From Streptomyces sp. NRRL F-6492 (lineage in GTDB: Bacteria > Actinomycetota > Actinomycetes > Streptomycetales > Streptomycetaceae): a DNA stretch of 14,525 nt. Each line of letters starts with the position of its first letter. Within the stretch, counting starts at the first letter, position 1. This document shows positions 7,396 to 13,211 of this stretch, in pieces. A program made the position numbers and the translations under genes. The stretch lies in NCBI RefSeq assembly GCF_001280125.1, contig NZ_LGEG01000027.1, positions 1 to 14,525 of the forward strand, written 5' to 3'. A model generated the notes under the pieces. It worked only from the letters and a program-made list of their open reading frames with translations. It was not told where the DNA came from and made no database searches.

Positions 7396-7418
7396 CAATG
7401 GATTGAGGCCATACCTTT
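7396..7418. promoter_or_regulatory. Copy 1 of shared 23-bp element, upstream of the permease
   Basis: The element reads CAATGG-N6-GC-N-ATACCTT plus one base and matches the copy at 8254-8276 at 16 of 23 positions with no gap. It also contains ATGG-N7-CCAT, an inverted repeat. It is AT-rich against a GC-rich background and sits 27 bp upstream of the permease ATG, where a repressor of the GntR/FadR type could block transcription. It could instead be a shared promoter element. Confidence 0.6.
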
Positions 7419-7434
7419 GCGCCGCCCCGGCGGG

Positions 7435-7453
7435 AACGCAACCCCCCTGCGTT
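7435..7453. other. Stem-loop between the GntR gene and the permease gene
   Basis: AACGCA at 7435-7440 pairs with TGCGTT at 7448-7453 around a C-rich 7-nt loop (G-rich on the minus strand). It lies downstream of the GntR gene and upstream of the shared 23-bp element. It could be part of the GntR terminator or a protein-binding site; I cannot tell which. Confidence 0.35.
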
Positions 7454-7468
7454 ACTTTCGGGTTACGG

Positions 7469-7486
7469 GCCCGCGGCCCCGCGGGC
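7469..7486 (-). terminator. Probable terminator of the GntR gene
   Basis: GCCCGCGG (7469-7476) and CCGCGGGC (7479-7486) are perfect inverted arms separated by CC. A realistic fold has a 6-bp GC-only stem and a 6-nt loop. It begins 6 bp beyond the GntR stop codon on the minus strand and has no T-run, as is usual in Streptomyces. Confidence 0.5.
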
Positions 7487-7491
7487 GCCGT

Positions 7492-8220
7492 TCACGTCAG
7501 GAAGCCCCGCAGCAGCGCCGCCGTGCCCGCGCAGTGCTCCCGCATGACCTCGCGCGCCGCGTCCGCGTCCCCGTCGAGGACCGCCTCCACGAGCGCGGTG
7601 TGCTGGTGCTGGGAGTGCTCCAGGTTCCGCACGAGCAGCGGGATGCAGTCGAGCAGGTCGTTCACGGTCGCCCGGACCGCCGCGTACTGGGCCGTCAGGG
7701 TCGGCGAGCCGGACAGCTCCGCGAGCGTGAGGTGGAGCAGGGTGTCCTGGCGCCGGTAGTCGCCGAGCGGGGCGTCGTGGGTCGCCGCGAGGGCGGACCG
7801 CAGCCGCCCGGCGCCCGCCGCGTCGAGGCCGTGGGCCGCGCACAGCCCCGCGGCCCCCACCTCCAGGACCTCGCGGAAGCGCAGGGCGTCCTCCATGTCG
7901 ACCGAGGCGATCCGGCGGCGCAGCTCGTCCTCGTCGCCCGTCCGGGTCCGGGGCAGCACGAACGTCCCGCCGTACCGGCCGCGCCGGCTCTCCACGAGCC
8001 CCTGCTCCTGGAGGACCTTGAGGACCTCGCGCAGGGTCACCCGGCTGATGCCCATCCGGTCGGCCAGCTCCCGCTCGGCGGGCAGCCGCTCCCCGTCCGG
8101 CACCAGGCCGAGCCGTACCACCTGGAGGATCTGCTCCAGGGCCTCCTCGAACCCGTTGCCCGCCCGCACCGGCCGCAGCACGGGCGTCAGCCGGTCCGCC
8201 GATTCACTCGTACTGGCCAC
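7492..8220 (-). CDS. GntR-family regulator, FadR/FCD subgroup
   Basis: The 242-residue product has an N-terminal winged helix (about 24-88) with the GntR pattern GERLPAERELADRMGISRVT, then LREVLKVLQEQGLVE and the wing RRGRYGGTFV. A C-terminal FCD ligand domain covers about 110-236. FCD metal or ligand residues are visible: Asp159 and His163 in RRQDTLLHL, a cluster His202/205/207, and His229. GTG at 8220 is chosen for AAAGGA at 8230-8235, 9 nt upstream, and because homology begins soon after. It is divergent from the glutamate ligase gene and precedes the permease gene on the same strand. It probably represses both units until ethanolamine or a glutamylated intermediate binds; this is inference from position and from the shared 23-bp element. 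Confidence 0.93.
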   Translation of the reverse strand: MASTSESADRLTPVLRPVRAGNGFEEALEQILQVVRLGLVPDGERLPAERELADRMGISRVTLREVLKVLQEQGLVESRRGRYGGTFVLPRTRTGDEDELRRRIASVDMEDALRFREVLEVGAAGLCAAHGLDAAGAGRLRSALAATHDAPLGDYRRQDTLLHLTLAELSGSPTLTAQYAAVRATVNDLLDCIPLLVRNLEHSQHQHTALVEAVLDGDADAAREVMREHCAGTAALLRGFLT

Positions 8221-8253
8221 GTTCTCGTTTCCTTTCCGCCGGCACTTCCCAAG

Positions 8254-8276
8254 CAATGGTCTTCCGCAATACCTTA
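8254..8276. promoter_or_regulatory. Copy 2 of shared 23-bp element, in the GntR/ligase divergent region
   Basis: This has the same CAATGG-N6-GC-N-ATACCTT layout as the copy at 7396-7418. It lies 33 bp upstream of the GntR start on the minus strand and the same number of bases from the ligase start on the plus strand, so one site could serve both directions. Both copies have the same orientation relative to the downstream minus-strand gene, with nearly equal distance to its start (27 and 33 bp). That leaves a promoter element as an alternative to an operator. Confidence 0.6.
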
Positions 8277-8309
8277 TGGCTTCCGGCAGGCCGAAGGAGG
8301 AGCAATCCC

Positions 8310-9674
8310 GTGGCAGACCGCACACCCCCGCTCACCGTCGAGGAGCTCCGTGCCCTCGTCGCGAGCGGCGAGATCGACACCGTAGTCCTCGCCTTCCCCG
8401 ACATGCAGGGACGGCTCCAGGGCAAGAGGTTCGCCGCGCAGTTCTTCCTGGACGACGTCCTCGGCCACGGCACCGAGGGCTGCAACTACCTCCTGGCCGT
8501 CGACACCGAGATGAACACCGTCGACGGCTACGAGATGTCCTCCTGGGACCGCGGCTACGGCGACTTCGCCATGCACCCCGACCTCACCACCCTCCGCCGC
8601 CTCCCCTGGAACGAGGCCACCGCCATGGTGACGGCCGACCTCGCCTGGGGCGACGGCACCCCCGTCGTCGCCGCGCCCCGCCAGATCCTGCGCCGCCAGC
8701 TCGAACGCCTCGCGGAACACGGCCTCACCGCCCACGCCGGCACCGAGCTGGAGTTCATCGTCTTCAGGGACAGCTACGAGCAGGCCTGGGACGCGAACTA
8801 CCGCGGCCTCACCCCCGTCAACCAGTACAACGTCGACTACTCCGTCCTCGGCACCGGCCGCGTCGAGCCCCTCCTGCGCCGCATCCGCAACGAGATGACC
8901 GCCGCCGGGCTCACCGTCGAGTCCGCCAAGGGCGAGTGCAACCCCGGCCAGCACGAGATCGCCTTCAAGTACGACGAGGCCCTCGTCACCTGCGACCGGC
9001 ACGCCGTCTACAAGACGGGCGCCAAGGAGATCGCCGCCCAGGAGGGCTACTCGCTCACCTTCATGGCGAAGTACAACGAGCGCGAGGGCAACTCCTGCCA
9101 CATCCACCTCTCCCTCCAGGACGCCGAGGGCACGAACGTGATGGCCGGGGACGACGAGCACGGCATGTCGGCGACCATGCGGCACTTCCTCGCCGGACAG
9201 CTCGCCGCCCTCCGCGACTTCTCCCTCCTCTACGCCCCCAACATCAACTCCTACAAGCGCTTCCAGCCCGGCTCCTTCGCCCCCACCGCCGTCGCCTGGG
9301 GCCACGACAACCGCACCTGCGCCCTCCGGGTCGTCGGCCACGGACGCTCCACCCGCTTCGAGAACCGCCTCCCCGGCGGCGACGTCAACCCCTACCTCGC
9401 CGTCGCCGGCCTGGTCGCCGCCGGCCTCCACGGCATCGAGCAGCGCCTCGAACCGCCCGAGCCCTGTACGGGGAACGCCTACGCCGCCGACTACGCCCAC
9501 GTCCCCACCACCCTGCGCGAGGCCGCCGAACTCTGGGAGACCAGCGAGATCGCCAAGGCCGCCTTCGGTCCCGAGGTCGTCGCCCACTACCGCAACATGG
9601 CCCGCGTCGAACTCGACGCCTTCGACGCCGCGGTGACCGACTGGGAACTGCGCCGCTCCTTCGAACGCTTGTGA
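8310..9674 (+). CDS. glnA4: Glutamine synthetase-like gamma-glutamyl ligase (GlnA4-like, gamma-glutamylethanolamide synthetase)
   Basis: The 454-residue product has the full glutamine synthetase fold: TELEF (metal ligands Glu146, Glu148), GECNPGQHEIAF (Glu209, Glu216), GNSCHIHLSL (His264, His266), NINSYKRFQPGSFAP, HDNRTCALRV and FENRLPGGDVNPYLA. Two features argue against ordinary glutamine synthetase. The loop that reads PGYEAP in E. coli GlnA reads PGSFAP, so the ammonium-binding Glu327 is replaced by Phe323. The adenylylation segment NLYDLPPEE is missing. The permease and oxidoreductase neighbours make ethanolamine the best amine substrate: ATP-dependent formation of gamma-glutamylethanolamide. 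A polyamine ligase is the main alternative. GTG at 8310 has GGAGG at 8296-8300 in an extended GAAGGAGGAG. An in-frame ATG at 8256 overlaps the regulatory element and lacks a ribosome site. It leads an operon with the two dehydrogenases. Confidence 0.85.
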   Translation: MADRTPPLTVEELRALVASGEIDTVVLAFPDMQGRLQGKRFAAQFFLDDVLGHGTEGCNYLLAVDTEMNTVDGYEMSSWDRGYGDFAMHPDLTTLRRLPWNEATAMVTADLAWGDGTPVVAAPRQILRRQLERLAEHGLTAHAGTELEFIVFRDSYEQAWDANYRGLTPVNQYNVDYSVLGTGRVEPLLRRIRNEMTAAGLTVESAKGECNPGQHEIAFKYDEALVTCDRHAVYKTGAKEIAAQEGYSLTFMAKYNEREGNSCHIHLSLQDAEGTNVMAGDDEHGMSATMRHFLAGQLAALRDFSLLYAPNINSYKRFQPGSFAPTAVAWGHDNRTCALRVVGHGRSTRFENRLPGGDVNPYLAVAGLVAAGLHGIEQRLEPPEPCTGNAYAADYAHVPTTLREAAELWETSEIAKAAFGPEVVAHYRNMARVELDAFDAAVTDWELRRSFERL

Positions 9675-9691
9675 GGCGAACGCTTGTGAGG
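9662..9691 (+). repeat. 15-bp tandem duplication at the ligase/aldehyde dehydrogenase junction
   Basis: CGAACGCTTGTGAGG occurs twice without error, at 9662-9676 and 9677-9691. The first copy holds the last codons and TGA stop of the ligase gene; the second holds the GTG start of the aldehyde dehydrogenase. The GAGG at 9673-9676, overlapping the ligase stop, sits 9 nt before that GTG and serves as its ribosome-binding site. Removing one copy would leave a GTGA stop/start overlap. Confidence 0.9.
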
Positions 9692-11053
9692 AAAGAGTTG
9701 CTCCAGGTACTGAACCCGGCGACCGGGGAAGAGGTCGCCACCGTCGAGGCCGCCACCTCCGCCGACGTCGACGCCGCCGTCACCCGGGCCGCCGCCGCCC
9801 AGCGCGGCTGGGCCGCCGCCGCGCCCGCCGACCGCGCCCGGCTGCTGCGCCGCTTCGCCGCCGCCGTCGACGAACACGCCGAGGAACTGGCCCGGTTGGA
9901 GGTCACCGAGGCGGGACACACCATCGGCAACGCCCGCTGGGAGGCCGGCAACGTCCGCGACCTGCTCGAATTCTCCGCCGGGGGGGTGGAACGCCTCAAC
10001 GGGCGCCAGATCCCGGTGGCCGGCGGCCTCGACGTCACCCTCCTCGAACCCCTCGGGGTCGTCGGCGTCATCGCGCCCTGGAACTTCCCCATGCCGACCG
10101 CCTTCTGGGCCACCGCGCCCGCCCTCGCCGCCGGCAACGCCGTGCTCCTCAAACCGGCCGAGACCACCCCGCTCACCGCGCTCCGCCTCGCCGAACTCGC
10201 CCTGGGCGCGGGCCTGCCCGAAGGGCTCTTCCAGGTCCTCCCCGGCACCGGCCCGGTCGCCGGGAACGCCCTCGTCGAACACCCCGGCGTCGCCAAGATC
10301 GTCTTCACCGGCTCCACCCGGGTCGGCAAGGCCATCATGGCCAAGTGCGCCGAACGCGTGAAGCGGGTCACCCTCGAACTCGGCGGCAAGAGCCCCAACA
10401 TCGTCTTCGCCGACGCGGACCTCGAAGCGGCCGCCGCCGCCGCCCCGATGTCCTTCCTCGACAACAGCGGCCAGGACTGCTGCGCCCGCACCCGCATCCT
10501 CGTCCAGCGGAGCGCGTACGACCGCTTCCTGGAGCTGCTCGCCCCCGCGATCGAGGAGATCGTCGTCGGCGACCCCTCCGACGAGCGCACCCAGATGGGC
10601 CCGCTCATCTCCCGCGCCCAGCTCGACCGCGTCCGCTCCTACGTCCCCGACGACCTCCCCGGCATCCGGGGCAAGGCCCCCGAGGGCCCCGGCTTCTGGT
10701 TCCCGCCGACCGTCCTCACCGGCCTGCCCGAGGACGCCCCCTGCGCCGTCGAGGAGATCTTCGGACCCGTCGCCGTCGTCCTCCCCTTCGAGGACGAGGC
10801 CGACGCGGTCCGCCTCGCCAACGCCACCGAGTACGGCCTGTCCGGCTCGATCTGGACCCGGGACGTCGGCCGCGCCCTGCGCGTCTCCCGCGCCGTCCGC
10901 GCCGGCAACCTCTCCGTCAACTCCCACTCCAGCGTCCGCTACTGGACCCCGTTCGGCGGCTACCAGCAGTCCGGCCTCGGCCGCGAACTCGGCCCCGACG
11001 CCCTGACCGCCTTCACCGAAACCAAGAACGTCTTCATCAGCACGGAGGCCTGA
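9686..11053 (+). CDS. NAD(P)-dependent aldehyde dehydrogenase
   Basis: The 455-residue product is an ALDH-superfamily enzyme: VIAPWNFPMPTAFW (Asn133), LLKPAETTPLTALRLAELA (Lys156), FTGSTRVGK, LELGGKSPNIVF (general base Glu231), NSGQDCCARTRILV (nucleophile Cys265) and EEIFGPV (Glu357). It should oxidise an aldehyde to an acid in the cytosol. In this operon the likely substrate is gamma-glutamylaminoacetaldehyde, giving gamma-glutamylglycine, by analogy with PuuC in the glutamylated putrescine route. It is shorter than the common 475-500 residues, mainly because the segment between PLISRAQLDRVRSYV and FPPTVLTGL is reduced. GTG at 9686 lies 11 bp after the ligase stop within a 15-bp duplication, implying translational coupling. 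Upstream frame continuation is antisense-type open frame and not coding. Confidence 0.92.
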   Translation: MRKELLQVLNPATGEEVATVEAATSADVDAAVTRAAAAQRGWAAAAPADRARLLRRFAAAVDEHAEELARLEVTEAGHTIGNARWEAGNVRDLLEFSAGGVERLNGRQIPVAGGLDVTLLEPLGVVGVIAPWNFPMPTAFWATAPALAAGNAVLLKPAETTPLTALRLAELALGAGLPEGLFQVLPGTGPVAGNALVEHPGVAKIVFTGSTRVGKAIMAKCAERVKRVTLELGGKSPNIVFADADLEAAAAAAPMSFLDNSGQDCCARTRILVQRSAYDRFLELLAPAIEEIVVGDPSDERTQMGPLISRAQLDRVRSYVPDDLPGIRGKAPEGPGFWFPPTVLTGLPEDAPCAVEEIFGPVAVVLPFEDEADAVRLANATEYGLSGSIWTRDVGRALRVSRAVRAGNLSVNSHSSVRYWTPFGGYQQSGLGRELGPDALTAFTETKNVFISTEA

Positions 11054-11058
11054 ACCGC

Positions 11059-11844
11059 ATGAGCACCGAAGAGATCGTCTGCCGCCGTCTGGTCGGCCGC
11101 ACCGCCGTCATCACCGGAGCCGGCAGCGGCATCGGCCTCGCCACCGCCCGCCGCCTCGCCTCCGAAGGCGCCAACGTCGTCTGCGGCGACATCGACGAGA
11201 CCGCCGGCAAGGCGGCCGCCGAGGAGGTCGGCGGCACCTTCGTACGGGTCGACGTCACCGACCCCGAGCAGGTCGAGGCGCTGTTCAAGACCGCCTTCGA
11301 CACCTACGGCTCCGTCGACATCGCCTTCAACAACGCCGGCATCTCGCCCCCCGACGACGACTCCATCCTGGAGACCGGCCTGGAGGCCTGGAAGCGCGTC
11401 CAGGACGTCAACCTCACCTCCGTCTACCTCTGCTGCAAGGCCGCCCTGCCCTACATGCGCCGCCAGGGCCGGGGCTCCATCATCAACACCGCCTCCTTCG
11501 TCGCGATCATGGGCGCCGCCACCAGCCAGATCTCCTACACCGCCTCCAAGGGCGGCGTGCTCGCCATGTCCCGCGAGCTGGGCGTCCAGTTCGCCCGCGA
11601 GGGCATCCGCGTCAACGCCCTCTGCCCCGGGCCCGTCAACACCCCGCTCCTCCAGGAGCTGTTCGCCAAGGACCCCGAGCGGGCCGCGCGCCGCCTCGTC
11701 CACATCCCCGTCGGCCGCTTCGCCGAGGCCGACGAGATCGCCGCCGCCGTCGCCTTCCTCGCCAGCGACGACTCCTCCTTCGTCAACGCCACCGACTTCC
11801 TCGTGGACGGCGGCATCGCGGGCGCGTACGTGACCCCCCTCTAG
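11059..11844 (+). CDS. Short-chain dehydrogenase/reductase (SDR), probable alcohol dehydrogenase of the pathway
   Basis: The 261-residue product is a classical SDR: TGAGSGIG nucleotide motif at 20-27, Asp44 at the end of the second strand (NAD+ preference), NNAG at 91-94, Asn118, Ser146, and the YTASK active site with Tyr160 and Lys164. It ends with FLVDGGIAGAY, typical of the group. It could oxidise the free hydroxyl of gamma-glutamylethanolamide to the aldehyde used by the preceding gene. A polyamine route would not need an alcohol oxidation, so its presence supports ethanolamine. The substrate is inference, and SDR annotations in databases will probably say 3-oxoacyl-ACP reductase. ATG at 11059 has GGAGG at 11044-11048, inside the end of the dehydrogenase gene, 5 bp after whose stop it starts. 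A strong hairpin follows. Confidence 0.9.
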   Translation: MSTEEIVCRRLVGRTAVITGAGSGIGLATARRLASEGANVVCGDIDETAGKAAAEEVGGTFVRVDVTDPEQVEALFKTAFDTYGSVDIAFNNAGISPPDDDSILETGLEAWKRVQDVNLTSVYLCCKAALPYMRRQGRGSIINTASFVAIMGAATSQISYTASKGGVLAMSRELGVQFAREGIRVNALCPGPVNTPLLQELFAKDPERAARRLVHIPVGRFAEADEIAAAVAFLASDDSSFVNATDFLVDGGIAGAYVTPL

Positions 11845-11877
11845 CCCCTCCTCTTCCCTCGTTTCCCCCGTTCCCGG

Positions 11878-11905
11878 CAGCCGGGCGTCGCAAGGCGCCC
11901 GGCTG
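11878..11905 (+). terminator. Strong hairpin ending the ligase operon
   Basis: CAGCCGGGCG (11878-11887) and CGCCCGGCTG (11896-11905) are perfect 10-bp arms around an 8-nt loop. It begins 34 bp after the SDR stop, preceded by a pyrimidine-rich stretch and followed by no T-run. It separates the operon from the secreted phosphatase gene, which starts 38 bp further on. Confidence 0.75.
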
Positions 11906-11942
11906 TCCGCGTACCGCCCACCGGATACCGACAGGAGTGCCC

Positions 11943-13199
11943 GTGAACCACCGGCTCCGCACGTCCGCGACCGCCGCCGCGCTCGCCCTCGCCGCGACCA
12001 CCCTCGTCTCCGCCGCCCCGGCCGGGGCACACCCCGGTGCCTGCCCCGCCCTGAACGCCTCCACCGGCTGGTACGGCGACAACCGGGCCCGGCTCGACCG
12101 CCTGATCGCCGACCACTGCGCCGACGGGAGAACGAAGGGGAACAAGCCCCTCGCCGTCTTCGACTGGGACAACACCGTCATCAAGAACGACGTCGGCGAC
12201 GCCACCCTGTACTGGCTCCTGCGCAACGACCGCGTCCGCCCGCCCCGCGACGACGACTGGTCCACCACCAGCCGCCACCTCACCCCCGCCGCCGCGACCG
12301 CCCTGCGCGCGGCCTGTCCCGCCGGCGGGCGCACCCTGCCCACCGCCACCGACACCCGCTGCGCCGACGAGATCCGCTCCGTCTACACCGACGGCGCCAC
12401 CACCGGCGGCAGGGCCGCGTTCGCCGGCTTCGACCACCGCCGCACGGAACCCCAGTACGCCTGGCTGGCCCAGCTCCTGCGCGGCTGGACCACCCGCGAG
12501 GTCGAGTCCTTCGCGGCCGCCGCCCGCGCCGAGAACCTCGCCGCCCCGCAGGGCGCCACCCAGCGCGTCGGCACCGCCCGGGTCACCGGCTGGATCCGCC
12601 ACTACGAGCAGCAGCGCGACCTGATCCGCACGCTCCGGAAGGCCGGCTTCGACGTCTGGATCGTCTCCGCCTCGCCCGAACCCGTCGTCGACGTCTGGGC
12701 CCGGGGCGTCGGGATCGACCCCTCGCACGCGATCGGCATCCGCAACACCACCGAACACGGCCGGCTCACCGCCCACTTCAAGGGCTGCGGCACCGTCCGC
12801 GACGGCGAGGACACGATGATCACCTACATCGACGGCAAGCGCTGCTGGATCAACCAGGAGATCCTCGGCGTCCGGGGCCCCGCCGCCGAACGCGTCCAGC
12901 CCGCCTCCCGACGCCAGGTCCTCGCCGCCGGGGACTCCGACACCGACGTCTCCTTCCTGCGGGACGCCACCGGCCTCCGCCTGGTCCTCAACCGCAACAA
13001 GAACGAGCTGATGTGCCGGGCGTACGAGAACGGCGACGGGCGCTGGCTCGTGAACCCGATGTTCATCGAGCCGAAGCCCCCGAAGGCCACCCCGTACCCC
13101 TGCGCCACCACCGGCTACACGGCCGGCGACGGCACGGCGCGGCCGGTCCGCCGGGCCGACGGCAGCGTGATCCCCGACCAGCGGGACACGGTGCACTAG
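11943..13199 (+). CDS. Secreted HAD-superfamily phosphatase
   Basis: The 418-residue product begins with a Sec-type signal peptide: positive NHRLR, an Ala/Leu core, and a likely cleavage at AGA-H (after residue 29). The HAD motifs follow: FDWDNTV with nucleophile Asp74 and Asp76, VSASPE with Ser242, a Lys near 299, and AAGDSDTD with Asp331 and Asp335. The mature part has eight cysteines, an even number compatible with disulfides outside the cell. It should be a Mg2+-dependent phosphatase acting outside the membrane. Small phosphomonoesters such as phosphoserine, phosphocholine or phosphoethanolamine are plausible substrates; I cannot choose by sequence alone. AGGAG at 11933-11937 lies 5 nt before GTG 11943 and overlaps the in-frame GTG at 11937, so 11943 is the start. 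It converges with the next gene, 12 bp apart. Confidence 0.88.
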   Translation: MNHRLRTSATAAALALAATTLVSAAPAGAHPGACPALNASTGWYGDNRARLDRLIADHCADGRTKGNKPLAVFDWDNTVIKNDVGDATLYWLLRNDRVRPPRDDDWSTTSRHLTPAAATALRAACPAGGRTLPTATDTRCADEIRSVYTDGATTGGRAAFAGFDHRRTEPQYAWLAQLLRGWTTREVESFAAAARAENLAAPQGATQRVGTARVTGWIRHYEQQRDLIRTLRKAGFDVWIVSASPEPVVDVWARGVGIDPSHAIGIRNTTEHGRLTAHFKGCGTVRDGEDTMITYIDGKRCWINQEILGVRGPAAERVQPASRRQVLAAGDSDTDVSFLRDATGLRLVLNRNKNELMCRAYENGDGRWLVNPMFIEPKPPKATPYPCATTGYTAGDGTARPVRRADGSVIPDQRDTVH

Positions 13200-13211
13200 C
13201 CGCCGGAGGGA

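Noticed and set aside
8256..8309. ATG at 8256 as the ligase start
   Set aside because: It has no ribosome-binding site and falls inside the shared 23-bp element, while GTG at 8310 has a strong GGAGG.
5251..8385. A plus-strand open frame of over 1000 codons opposite the hydrolase, permease and regulator genes
   Set aside because: It is the antisense of three well-recognised genes, is rich in Arg/Gly/Asp/His as such GC-driven frames are, and shows no domain.
8310..9674. Housekeeping glutamine synthetase (glnA/glnII)
   Set aside because: The adenylylation segment is missing, the ammonium-binding Glu is Phe, and the neighbours are catabolic.
7895..9685. Upstream extension of the aldehyde dehydrogenase frame
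   Set aside because: It overlaps the GntR and ligase genes in another frame, with Arg/Pro-rich shadow composition; ALDH homology starts at the GTG at 9686.
5176..11844. Polyamine (Puu) utilisation cluster
   Set aside because: The permease looks like the ethanolamine type, there is no PuuB-like amine oxidase, and an SDR is present instead. This is kept as the main alternative, not excluded.
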